16,877 bases of DNA from Cytophagales bacterium (GTDB taxonomy: Bacteria > Bacteroidota > Bacteroidia > Cytophagales > Cyclobacteriaceae): the NCBI GenBank assembly GCA_024643485.1, contig JAHEMU010000015.1:1-16877 (forward strand). Direction: 5' to 3'. The translations under genes and the position numbers were made by a program. The notes under the pieces were generated by a model, which saw nothing but the letters and a program-made list of their open reading frames with translations, ran no database searches and was not told where the DNA came from. Below are positions 1-7,394 of the stretch, piece after piece; within the stretch, counting starts at the first letter, position 1, and each line of letters begins with the position of its first letter.

Positions 1-2029
1 CGTTCACCAAAATGGTACCGTTATTTATCACTTCATCGCCCTTCATTGTAATAATAGTTGCACCAACAAATGCAATTCTACCGGAAGGTTTGTCCGATTT
101 TAAAATCAGATCAATTTCAGTTCCTGAAGTTTCAATTGCCGGTAAACTGTCGGGTGAATTGGGTAAAAAGGTAAATGATTTTACTAATTCCTTGGAGAAA
201 TATTGACTGCCCAAAGTCCAAAGTATTTTTTTAGAATCCCCCGACCAATGTACATTGATTCCGGCATCTTTGGTTAATTGTGTAACAGGAACATTACTTC
301 CGTTTGGTGTTAATTCCAACGGTTTTCCGGTTTTGGGGAAAGGAGCAACATATACATTATGAAGATTTATAAAGGCTACCCATTTTTCATCAAAACTTGG
401 AATGATGCGCGTTCCATAGCTACTACTAACATGGGTTATCCCGTCCCCGCCACTCAGATTAACGCTTTTCAATTCTTTTGTCAGATATCTCCCAGATTGA
501 TAAAAAATCCTATCATTTGATTTATTGAAGGTGGGAAACTCCCCATTATCTATTAATTTAATTTCTCTACGATCTTCAACAGACATAAGATAGATTCCCG
601 TAGTTCCAATGTTCATCGGACCCTGGTTTATATTTCCATCTTCACGGACAAATGTGATCATTTTACCATCCTTGCTAAAAGAAGGAGTTCGGTATATCCC
701 TTCTTTTATCGTCAGTTTTACAGGCTGAGCCTTTTTGTTTTGCCATTCGTAGATGTTAATAGCCCCCTTGGCTTCATCATTCCAAGTCACATAAGCGATT
801 ATTTTTCCATCTGCGGCAAATGAAGGTTCAAACTCTAATTCATTTGAATTTGTTACTCTTTCAGGTTCACCGAATGGTAATTTTTTCTTGTAAATATGGC
901 CAGCTGCTGAAAACAACATCCATTTGCCATCAGGTGAAGTAACCGCATTTCTTATCGCCTTGGATTTAAATTCAGGAGTATATGCGTCGTTTTTAAAATG
1001 AAGAGCGTCCGCTATTTTAAGTTGTGAATTCACTTGGAAAGGAATGTTAGTAAGTTCCCCTGTTTTGATATTCAATCGATAAATCTTTCCTTTCATCCAC
1101 ATGATTATTTCCGTATCGTTGTGATTCCAGTTGAAATTTGGATAAGTTCCGAAAATAGCCCATGCTTCCATTTGATCCTTATCCAATTCCTTGCAAACGG
1201 GAATCTCTGTCCCCGTTGTTAAATCTCGAATAAACAATACCGTTTCTTTCCTTACTCTGCGAACAAAGGCCATTTTTGATCCATCCCTTGAAATGACAGG
1301 GCGAGAAGCAGAACCGTTTCCACCAGTAATGGTGTTTGTTTCACCTGTTTCAAGATCCAGTCGTTTGATGGCGTATATTTCATTATTCGGATCTTTGTTG
1401 TATTGAAAATATCCACCCGGATACATGTCTTCAGAGTAATATAGGTATTTCCCATCGGGAGAAACGGAAGGTTCATTTACATCTTGTTGGTCATTTTTGC
1501 GTTTAGTCAATTGAATACCACTTCCACCGGTGATATGATACATCCACATTTCTCCTGCACCCAATGATCTTCCAGAAGTAAAATGTTTACGTGCAATAAT
1601 ATATTGGCCATCGGGAGTCCATGTGGCGTTATTTAGTAATCTAAAATTTTCCTTAGTAATTTGTTTGGCCTCACCACCGTTGCTATTCATTACCCAGATG
1701 TTATCCCCACCGCCTGCATCGGAAGTGAACAATATTTTAGATCCGTCTGGACTAAAACGCGGTTGCACTTCATAAGGAAGTCCGGTTCTTAAAGGAGTCG
1801 CGATTCCACCTTCCACGGGCATGGTGTAAATATCTCCCAATAAATCGAACACAATTTTTGTGCGGTCGGGACTAATATCAACGCTCATCCAGGTGCCTTC
1901 ATTGGTGGATAAGGTGACATTTTTAAAGTTCCAAGAATCACCGGGGTTGGCAGTTGACCATTTGTTTTGTGCAATGGAAATGGAGAGTGATATAGCTACA
2001 AAAGAAAGAGTAAATATAATTTTCTTCAT
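1..2029 (-). CDS. Secreted TolB/PD40 beta-propeller protein with C-terminal amidohydrolase (partial)
   Basis: The reading frame opens with ATG at 2027-2029 and stays open for 676 codons to the left edge, so the 3' part of the gene is missing. The first 20 residues (MKKIIFTLSFVAISLSISIA) are a Sec signal peptide ending before QNKW. The body is a series of PD40/WD40-like blades with the usual SPDG tag: SPDGSKILF near residue 92, then TPDGQYI, SPDGKYLYY, SRDGSKMAF, SPDGKWMLF and SKDGKMITF. After about residue 648 comes GRIAFVGATIITMKGDEVINNGT, which looks like the opening beta-sandwich of an amidohydrolase; the metal-binding HxH part would lie beyond the window. Proteins of this build (TolB propeller plus amidohydrolase, about 1,000-1,100 residues) are common secreted hydrolases in Bacteroidota; their substrate is generally unknown. 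It is the last gene of the minus-strand group, 118 bp from the zinc-ribbon gene. The propeller is certain; the amidohydrolase call rests on the short C-terminal stretch. Confidence 0.85.
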   Translation of the reverse strand, partial: MKKIIFTLSFVAISLSISIAQNKWSTANPGDSWNFKNVTLSTNEGTWMSVDISPDRTKIVFDLLGDIYTMPVEGGIATPLRTGLPYEVQPRFSPDGSKILFTSDAGGGDNIWVMNSNGGEAKQITKENFRLLNNATWTPDGQYIIARKHFTSGRSLGAGEMWMYHITGGSGIQLTKRKNDQQDVNEPSVSPDGKYLYYSEDMYPGGYFQYNKDPNNEIYAIKRLDLETGETNTITGGNGSASRPVISRDGSKMAFVRRVRKETVLFIRDLTTGTEIPVCKELDKDQMEAWAIFGTYPNFNWNHNDTEIIMWMKGKIYRLNIKTGELTNIPFQVNSQLKIADALHFKNDAYTPEFKSKAIRNAVTSPDGKWMLFSAAGHIYKKKLPFGEPERVTNSNELEFEPSFAADGKIIAYVTWNDEAKGAINIYEWQNKKAQPVKLTIKEGIYRTPSFSKDGKMITFVREDGNINQGPMNIGTTGIYLMSVEDRREIKLIDNGEFPTFNKSNDRIFYQSGRYLTKELKSVNLSGGDGITHVSSSYGTRIIPSFDEKWVAFINLHNVYVAPFPKTGKPLELTPNGSNVPVTQLTKDAGINVHWSGDSKKILWTLGSQYFSKELVKSFTFLPNSPDSLPAIETSGTEIDLILKSDKPSGRIAFVGATIITMKGDEVINNGTILVN

Positions 2030-2071
2030 AAGAAAATAGATTATTTAGGATAAATTAAAATTCTGAATGGA

Positions 2072-2102
2072 CGAATATAACGATTTGTATAGAAGTTCAA
2101 AA
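2072..2102 (-). promoter_or_regulatory. Possible promoter of the propeller/amidohydrolase gene
   Basis: On the minus strand TTTTG (2102-2098) is followed after 18 nt by TATATTCG (2079-2072). This matches the Bacteroidota -33 TTTG / -7 TAnnTTTG pattern at all but one defined base of the -7 box. It lies about 43 nt before the ATG at 2029. The spacing is in the expected range, but such motifs are frequent in AT-rich DNA. Confidence 0.35.
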
Positions 2103-2147
2103 CAAACATAATTTTGAAATCGATATTTCACAAGATTGAAACAATTT

Positions 2148-3239
2148 TCATTTCATCATCAACCACCTGATCAAGATAAACGCTACAATTCCAGCTGCAA
2201 TTAAGCCACCGATTTTCATCCAACTCCAAGGTCGTTCTCCTTGAACTTCACCGGTACGCGCATTCACGACAAACTGATAAAGCTTACTTTTAAAAGTATA
2301 TGCACTGATATAAACGGGCAATAAAATGTGTTTGAACGAAGTGTTCGAAAAGCTGGATTGCAAATGTACAATTCTTTGATCATCGCCACCGATATCTTGT
2401 CTCACCAAACCTCGAATCATGCTATCCGCTTTTTCTTTTGCAAGTTGATAGCCTTCTGGCAATTCTATTTGATATTTTTCGCTGATAAATCCACTGAGAT
2501 ACCCTTTTTCATAGGGCACTAGATTGTTTAAATCCCACGGTTCCAATTCTTCAACATACTTTCTAGGCAGCGAATTGGAGGCACTAATTACAATATCGTC
2601 GAAGAATCGAGAAACTTCTCCGCTTACTGTGGTCCATCGAGTTTTTTGGACCTGACGGGTTTTTGTTTGGCCGTTTTCCGTATAACTCTCACTAACGGTA
2701 TAGTGCGTTCCGCGTTGACCCGTATAAACTGTACGCGTATCGAAATCGTAGGTCCAGTGCGGCATGTAAACCCCTTTGAAGTTATTCAAACTTAATGCGG
2801 CCTTTTTGATTGCATTTGGGGCGAACCACAAACTTTTAATCCATTTTCTGAAAGATTCAATGCCCTCGTTTTTGTCCAATTTAAATGGGAGCAGGGCCTT
2901 TGGTTTTATGATATTAACATCTTCAGAATGAGAAAAAACTAGCGCAGTTCCACAATAAGGGCAATTTGATGCGGTAATTTCCGAAGAAAATGAAGAAGAA
3001 GCCCCACAAGAATCGCATTTTACATAATGTTCTGAAACGGTATCCTCTTCGGAAATAGTGCTAGCCACAAATTTCTCAAAGTCTAATTCTTCGATGGATT
3101 CATTCGAAACCGGAATTTCATTTTTATTGCCACAATAATTGCAATTCAAGGAGATAGTTCCGGGTTTGTAATTGAGTTCCGCCCCACATTCTGTACAATT
3201 AAAAAGGTGAGCCTCTTTGTGAATTTCTTCTGTCGACAT
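2148..3239 (-). CDS. Double zinc-ribbon, membrane-anchored protein (YdjG-like)
   Basis: A 363-residue protein with two zinc ribbons at the N terminus: C15/C18 with C33/C36, and C75/C78 with C93/C96, each a CxxCG...CxYCG pair. A mostly beta middle region follows (about residues 110-330), then one C-terminal membrane span (about 342-360, IGGLIAAGIVAFILIRWLMM) ending in MK, so the bulk is probably cytoplasmic with a C-terminal anchor. There is no signal peptide. Automatic annotation often mislabels such proteins as 'primosomal protein N' or TFIIB-type zinc ribbon. The gene starts 2 bp after the end of the SPFH gene, so the two are surely co-transcribed. In Bacillus the operon ydjFGHI joins PspA, a zinc-ribbon membrane protein (YdjG) and an SPFH/virion-core-like protein (YdjI); this pair corresponds to YdjG and YdjI. 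A role in membrane-stress sensing or scaffolding is inferred from that comparison only. Confidence 0.7.
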   Translation of the reverse strand: MSTEEIHKEAHLFNCTECGAELNYKPGTISLNCNYCGNKNEIPVSNESIEELDFEKFVASTISEEDTVSEHYVKCDSCGASSSFSSEITASNCPYCGTALVFSHSEDVNIIKPKALLPFKLDKNEGIESFRKWIKSLWFAPNAIKKAALSLNNFKGVYMPHWTYDFDTRTVYTGQRGTHYTVSESYTENGQTKTRQVQKTRWTTVSGEVSRFFDDIVISASNSLPRKYVEELEPWDLNNLVPYEKGYLSGFISEKYQIELPEGYQLAKEKADSMIRGLVRQDIGGDDQRIVHLQSSFSNTSFKHILLPVYISAYTFKSKLYQFVVNARTGEVQGERPWSWMKIGGLIAAGIVAFILIRWLMMK

Positions 3240-3241
3240 TT

Positions 3242-4357
3242 TTATCCTGGAATTGGAGGTGGAACACTATTGAATACTGAACTGAGTTCACCCACAGCAC
3301 CTGCCGCAGACCAATTACCCATGCCTTCTCTCCAAACCAGCGTTTCTTTAGTTAGTTGTTGTTGAGAAGCAAGTTGCTTTAATGTAGCCATATCATAAGG
3401 TCCGGCTTGTTGTCCGTTGATTACCACATGAAAAACCAATGGGGGAGGAGAGCCGGGGACTGGTGGTGGAGCACTAGCTGATTGCTGCTGAGATTGTTGT
3501 TGTTGCTGTGAAAACTGTTGACCCATTTGATTGGCCATTGCGAAACCCATTCCCATTCCCATTCCTGCACCGGCGGTGCCGCTTGGATTGTTTGCAGCCG
3601 CTTCCATTGCTTTTGCTGCTTTCATTTGAGTTAATTTATTAAGATCAACTGCATTTAAACGAGATAGTTCGAAGATTTCTTTTTTAATTTCTTCGGGCAT
3701 GGAAATGTTCTCAATCAGGAATTTTGTTATTTCAATTCCATAATTCATGAATTCAGGTGCCATTGCTTGATGAACGAAATCACTTAACTCATTCATTTTA
3801 GCAGCAAATGCCTCCACAGGGAACCCGGATTCTCCCACAGCGTCAGTAAAGCGTGTAACAATTAAGCTTCGAAGTTGCTCGGTAATTTCTTCTGTAGTAA
3901 AATGCCCGTCCGTACCTACAATTTCCTTAATAAATAAGCCAGCATCTTTCACGCGAATGACGTAAGTACCGAACGATCGGATTTCCAACATACCAAAACG
4001 AGGGTCAGAGAGGGTAATAGGATTCTTAGTGCCCCATTTTTGATCTGTCATATTTCTGGAACTAACAAAATATACTTCTGCTTTGAATGGACTATTGAAC
4101 CCATATTTCCAGCCCTTAAGAGTGGCTAAAATTGGAAGATTTTCAGTGTTAAGCGTGTGCATGCCGGGTTGAAAAACATCGGCAATTTTACCTTCGTTGA
4201 TAAAAACCGCCATTTGACCTTCTCTAACGGTCAGTTTCGCTCCATTCTTTATTTCATTTTGGTATCGTTCAAATCGATATACAAGAGTATTGTTTGAATC
4301 ATCCAGCCATTCAATAATGTCTATTAATTCATTTTTAAGTTTGTCGAATAGTCCCAT
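3242..4357 (-). CDS. SPFH (virion-core/YdjI-like) protein with C-terminal GYF_2 domain
   Basis: A 371-residue soluble protein. Residues about 30-250 form an SPFH/band-7 domain of the YdjI 'virion core protein' type (REGQMAVFINEGKIADVFQPG at the start of the core, and the sequence SFGTYVIRVKDAGLF further on). A Gly/Met-rich stretch (GAGMGMGMGFAMA) and a Gln-rich linker (about 280-297) lead to a GYF_2 domain (about 308-355, GQQAGPYDMATLKQLA, then LVWREGMGNWSAAG). The protein ends in a short proline tail, PPPIPG, and another proline run (PPPVPGSPPP) precedes the GYF_2 domain. GYF-type domains bind proline-rich ligands, so self-association through these tails is possible. It is the first gene of the pair with the zinc-ribbon protein. 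In Bacillus the YdjI protein helps recruit PspA to the membrane; no PspA gene is visible here. The start ATG at 4355-4357 gives MGLFDKLKNELIDIIEW, typical for the family. Confidence 0.8.
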   Translation of the reverse strand: MGLFDKLKNELIDIIEWLDDSNNTLVYRFERYQNEIKNGAKLTVREGQMAVFINEGKIADVFQPGMHTLNTENLPILATLKGWKYGFNSPFKAEVYFVSSRNMTDQKWGTKNPITLSDPRFGMLEIRSFGTYVIRVKDAGLFIKEIVGTDGHFTTEEITEQLRSLIVTRFTDAVGESGFPVEAFAAKMNELSDFVHQAMAPEFMNYGIEITKFLIENISMPEEIKKEIFELSRLNAVDLNKLTQMKAAKAMEAAANNPSGTAGAGMGMGMGFAMANQMGQQFSQQQQQSQQQSASAPPPVPGSPPPLVFHVVINGQQAGPYDMATLKQLASQQQLTKETLVWREGMGNWSAAGAVGELSSVFNSVPPPIPG

Positions 4358-4963
4358 GGAAAGGTTAATTATAATGTTGAACAGAAAGTTTATAATTTAA
4401 TTAGATATCGAAGGAATTACAAGAAGTCGGGCTAGAAATATTTGATAATAATATTGAAGCTTTTGTTTCGCCGATTCCATTTTTTATCCCGTTTTATTGA
4501 AACGCCCATCCGAAAATAATATTCATTCTCACGTTGTAATTACTTCTGGGCACACCAACCCCGCCCCACATCAATTTACCCAATTTCCTATTCTTTATCC
4601 ATTTTTAAATACTTAAAATCCAGAAAATAGGTAAGTTTTTAGATAAACGTTTAAAAGTTGGAAAAGTGGTGAGAACTGCTTTTTTTGCTATGTAGGGCAG
4701 GGGTTAGGACTTTCCTTGAACCATTTTTCAGGCGGAATTCCTAATTTATGAACAATTTTTTTTTGAATCAATCTTATTTTTTAATTACTGATTGCGCCTT
4801 CGAATTAGCTATTTGTAAATTAATGCAGCAAAGGTCATTTTTACTGATAGCCGTACAACTTAATCTATATCTCATGCTGCTACTCGAACTCAATCTGATT
4901 GCCTCGTAGGTTTTTATATCAGATTGCTTAATTACTGTTGATAAAAATTACTAATTTTGCAGG
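4358..4963. other. 606-bp gap between divergent genes, with coding-like scraps
   Basis: No intact gene is visible. On the minus strand a short open stretch ending in TAA at 4494-4496 reads ...LMWGGVGVPRSNYN... and ends NIIFGWAFQ, which looks like the last strands of an outer-membrane beta-barrel protein; it is closed by an in-frame stop about 35 codons upstream. A second minus-strand stretch ending in TAG at 4688-4690 reads HKLGIPPEKWFKESPNPCPT at its end. Both may be decayed gene ends or chance. The rest is AT-rich and holds the promoters of the two divergent flanking genes. I see no tRNA-like or clear terminator hairpin. Confidence 0.4.
4952..4959 (+). promoter_or_regulatory. -7 promoter box immediately before the U32 gene
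   Basis: TAATTTTG fits the Bacteroidota -7 consensus TAnnTTTG exactly and is followed by CAGG and then the ATG at 4964. The transcript would then begin at or within a base or two of the start codon. The nearest TTG triplets upstream lie 11 and 25 nt away, so no well-spaced -33 element is present. Confidence 0.5.
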
Positions 4964-6214
4964 ATGAATACAAAAGGAGAGGTAAAGGTAATGGCACCTG
5001 TGGGTTCTTGGGAATCACTTCAGGCGGCGCTACAAGCGGGAGCAGATGCAGTATATTTTGGAATTGAACAACTAAATATGCGTGCCCGCTCTTCTATAAA
5101 TTTTACATTGGAAGATTTGGCTGAGATCGCTAATATTTGTCATGAAAAAGGTGTTAAAACGTATCTGACGTTGAATACCATCCTTTATGATCATGACATT
5201 AAGTTAATGAAAACCATTGTTGATAAAGCAAAGGAATCCAATATCGATGCAGTAATTGCGATGGATCACGCGGCAATCAACTATGCTAATTCTATTCAAT
5301 TTCCTGTTCACGTATCAACTCAAGTAAATGTGACCAACGTCGAAACGGTGAAATTCTATGCGAATTTTGCCGAAGTGATGGTGCTTTCTAGAGAATTGAC
5401 GCTTCAACAAGTGGAACATATTTGCGCGGAGGTTAAAAAACAGGAGATTAAAGGTCCCTCTGGAAATCCAGTCCAGATAGAAACTTTTGTTCACGGCGCT
5501 TTGTGTATGGCAGTTTCGGGTAAGTGTTATATGAGTTTACATACCATGAATTCTTCAGCCAACCGGGGTGCTTGCAAACAAAATTGCAGAAGATCATATA
5601 CGGTGAAAGATGAGGAGGGGAATGAATTGAAAATAGATAATGAGTTTATCATGAGTCCGAAGGATTTATGTACGATAAACTTTATCGATAAGGTAATGGA
5701 CGCCGGAGTGAAGGTGTTGAAAATTGAGGGGAGAAGTAAAGGCCCTGAATATGTATATGAAGTGACCAAATGTTATAAAGAGGCCGTGGAAGCTTGGCAG
5801 CAAGATGTGCCATTTACTCCTGAATTGGTTTCTGCCTGGGAAGAGCGCCTAACCAAAGTGTACAACCGAGGATTCTGGGGCGGATATTTTATGGGTAAGA
5901 AAATCGGAGAATGGAGCGATAAAGAAGGGTCGGTTTCTACGGAAGAAAAAGTATATCTGGGTACTGGTAAGAAATATTTTGATCAGATAAAAGTTGGTGA
6001 GTTTAAAATGGATGTGGGTGAATTGAAGATTGGTGATGAAATTTTAATTACAAGTACTTCATTTGGAATTCACAAAACCAAAGTTACTGAACTTCGACAG
6101 GAAGATACTCAGCCGACCGATCGAGTGAAAAGGGGGCAAGTATTTTCAATGCCAATTGAGGTGAAGATTCGACCTTCCGATAAGTTGTATAAAATTGTAG
6201 AACGAGCTCAATAG
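4964..6214 (+). CDS. U32-family Fe-S enzyme (TrhP/RlhA-like RNA hydroxylation protein)
   Basis: A 416-residue cytoplasmic protein. The N-terminal U32 domain begins APVGSWESLQAALQAGADAVYFG. The family signature is at residues 173-191 (E173, F175, G178, C181, G186, C188, S191), followed by NRGACKQNC (C204, C208) and SPKDLC (C236). By comparison with UbiU, C181, C188, C204 and C236 are the likely [4Fe-4S] ligands. Residues about 325-410 match the U32 C-terminal beta domain. Although often labelled 'collagenase-like peptidase', characterised members of this build (TrhP/YegQ, RlhA/YdcP) carry out prephenate-dependent hydroxylation of tRNA U34 or 23S rRNA, so an RNA-modifying role is the better guess. 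The ferredoxin gene that follows could supply electrons. Start: ATG 4964 keeps the KVMAPVG first strand; the alternative ATG at 4991 (residue 10), which has a GGAG-rich stretch before it, would cut that strand short. Confidence 0.8.
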   Translation: MNTKGEVKVMAPVGSWESLQAALQAGADAVYFGIEQLNMRARSSINFTLEDLAEIANICHEKGVKTYLTLNTILYDHDIKLMKTIVDKAKESNIDAVIAMDHAAINYANSIQFPVHVSTQVNVTNVETVKFYANFAEVMVLSRELTLQQVEHICAEVKKQEIKGPSGNPVQIETFVHGALCMAVSGKCYMSLHTMNSSANRGACKQNCRRSYTVKDEEGNELKIDNEFIMSPKDLCTINFIDKVMDAGVKVLKIEGRSKGPEYVYEVTKCYKEAVEAWQQDVPFTPELVSAWEERLTKVYNRGFWGGYFMGKKIGEWSDKEGSVSTEEKVYLGTGKKYFDQIKVGEFKMDVGELKIGDEILITSTSFGIHKTKVTELRQEDTQPTDRVKRGQVFSMPIEVKIRPSDKLYKIVERAQ

Positions 6215-6223
6215 GACTTATTC

Positions 6224-6451
6224 GTGGTTAAAATTATCCAATTACGTCATAAATGTATCGGGTGTAATGCGTGCGTGGAAGCCGCGCCCAAACATTGGGT
6301 GATGTCTAAAAATGACGGTAAAAGCTATTTAAAAAAGAGCATTCAAAAAGGTGATTATTATATCAAAGAAGTGCCTGATTGGGAGCTAGATGAAAATAAA
6401 CTAGCCGCTCGAAACTGCCCTGTCAATATCATAACTGTCCAATCTAAGTAG
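6224..6451 (+). CDS. Small one-cluster [4Fe-4S] ferredoxin
   Basis: A 75-residue protein starting with GTG (VVKIIQLRHKCIGCNAC). C11, C14 and C17 form the CxxCxxC group and C65 (in NCP) the fourth ligand, enough for a single [4Fe-4S] cluster. The central part (about 25-60) is a polar insert in place of a second cluster. The gene lies 9 nt after the U32 stop codon and in the same frame: between the two there are only TAG GAC TTA TTC. There is an AGGA 6 nt upstream of the GTG. Such ferredoxins with MVKI..R.KCIGC starts are common in Bacteroidota. Its position next to an Fe-S hydroxylation enzyme suggests that it is its electron donor (inference). Confidence 0.85.
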   Translation: MVKIIQLRHKCIGCNACVEAAPKHWVMSKNDGKSYLKKSIQKGDYYIKEVPDWELDENKLAARNCPVNIITVQSK

Positions 6452-6465
6452 TGTGATTTTTTTAT

Positions 6466-6505
6466 AAATGACGAAGATATGTCAGCTAGCTGACCTACGT
6501 CATTT
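6466..6505. terminator. Nested palindrome: terminator or operator after the ferredoxin gene
   Basis: AAATGACG (6466-6473) pairs with CGTCATTT (6498-6505). Inside lies a perfect 14-bp palindrome, GTCAGCTAGCTGAC (6481-6494). As RNA this folds as a two-part hairpin with an internal loop, followed by TTATTTG. It sits 15 nt after the ferredoxin stop codon and about 50 nt before the YceI start, so it could end the U32-ferredoxin transcript, act as a protein-binding site for the next gene, or do both. Confidence 0.45.
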
Positions 6506-6554
6506 TATTTGTATTATTTTGTGATTAGCTTTATATAATACAAATGATACTGTC

Positions 6555-7139
6555 ATGAAAAAGGGGGTTATGTTTCTATTAACGCTGCTGCCCTGTATGG
6601 TCTCAGCCCAGCAATATAAAGTTTCACTTGATGTTAAAATGGAAGTAGCGGGAACCAGCACTTTGCACGATTGGGAGATGGTTTCAGACGACGGATCAGG
6701 GGTCACGGAGGTGATATTAAATGGAGGTAAACTGGTTGAAATCAAGTCGCTAAATTTTCAAACAAAGGCAGAATCTTTAAAAAGTGGAAAAACAACAATG
6801 GACAATTATTGTTATGAAGCTCTTAAAACTAACAAATACAAACTGATTCAATATCGACTAATTGAGGTGGTGAAAATAACCGAATATAGCAATTATTATC
6901 AGATAGATGCTATTGGTGAACTGATAATTGCCGGTAAAACCAGGCGTGAGGCGATGGTTGTAAAGGCGTTTCAGGAGGATGGGATCTTCACTTTTGAAGG
7001 AGAAAAGAAAATTAAAATGACTGATTTTGATGTGACACCTCCAAGTGTCATGTTTGGAACGATAAAAACGGGAAACGACCTAGTGATTAGTTTTTCTGTT
7101 TCATACTTAAAATCGTCGAGTGTTTTAGCGGAAAATTAA
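6555..7139 (+). CDS. YceI-like secreted protein
   Basis: A 194-residue protein with a Sec signal peptide (MKKGVMFLLTLLPCMVSAQQ, cut after VSA). The mature part carries YceI landmarks in the Bacteroidota form: VAGTSTLHDWE at its start, KSGKTTMDNYCYEAL in the middle (where the classical family has its substituted-residue/expansion motif), GELIIAGKTRREAMV, and a final VTPPSVMFGTIKTGNDLVISFSV. YceI proteins are lipocalin-like barrels; some bind polyisoprenoid or quinone-type lipids, and the role of most is unknown. It is a single gene followed by a strong terminator. A second YceI-type domain occurs in the lipoprotein at 9037, so lipid or quinone carriage linked to the nearby respiratory genes is conceivable. 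The start is fixed by the signal peptide. Confidence 0.8.
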   Translation: MKKGVMFLLTLLPCMVSAQQYKVSLDVKMEVAGTSTLHDWEMVSDDGSGVTEVILNGGKLVEIKSLNFQTKAESLKSGKTTMDNYCYEALKTNKYKLIQYRLIEVVKITEYSNYYQIDAIGELIIAGKTRREAMVVKAFQEDGIFTFEGEKKIKMTDFDVTPPSVMFGTIKTGNDLVISFSVSYLKSSSVLAEN

Positions 7140-7164
7140 TAGGTTTATACATAGGGTTTTGTTA

Positions 7165-7200
7165 AAAGGAATCACCAGTGATGTGTGATTCCTTTTATAT
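7165..7200 (+). terminator. Intrinsic terminator after the YceI gene
   Basis: AAAGGAATCAC (7165-7175) and GTGATTCCTTT (7185-7195) form a perfect 11-bp stem with a 9-nt loop, followed by a T-rich run. It closes the 6555-7139 transcript. Confidence 0.85.
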
Positions 7201-7324
7201 ATAATAAAAATATAATAAAGTAAACTAAAAGTATTTATATGATTTATAATAATATAAAAGAATAATTAAATTGTAAAAAATGAGGAATATCATGTAGTAT
7301 GTATCATTAAAATCACACTGGTGA

Positions 7325-7338
7325 ATGTTGTTTGTCAT
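7325..7338 (+). promoter_or_regulatory. 14-bp site in the porin promoter, repeated at 8952
   Basis: ATGTTGTTTGTCAT matches ATGTGGTGTGTCAT (8952-8965) at 12 of 14 positions. It overlaps the -33 region of the promoter before the porin gene. ATG..CAT ends give it weak two-fold symmetry, as in CRP/FNR-family sites. A regulator is not identified. Confidence 0.35.
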
Positions 7339-7359
7339 TAATATATTCAAATAACTTTG
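7328..7359 (+). promoter_or_regulatory. Promoter of the porin-like gene
   Basis: TTGTTTG (7328-7334) followed after 17 nt by TAACTTTG (7352-7359), an exact TAnnTTTG -7 box with a -33 TTTG at correct spacing. The predicted transcript start is near 7364, leaving a leader of about 30 nt before ATG 7395. Confidence 0.65.
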
Positions 7360-7394
7360 ATATTTTTAATATAGAAAATCAAACAAATATTACC

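Noticed and set aside
1252..1476. Minus-strand open frame of 74 codons within the propeller gene
   Set aside because: It lies inside the propeller coding region in another frame; the long 676-codon frame is clearly the real one.
3478..3530. CAG/TTG-like short repeat as a variable tandem repeat
   Set aside because: It encodes the Gln-rich linker of the SPFH protein; the units are irregular.
4964..6214. U32 protein as a secreted collagenase
   Set aside because: No signal peptide; the Cys pattern and C-terminal domain match the RNA-hydroxylation members of the family.
7332..7394. Longer start (TTG 7332) for the porin-like protein
   Set aside because: It would put 21 residues before a perfect signal peptide and overlaps the predicted promoter.
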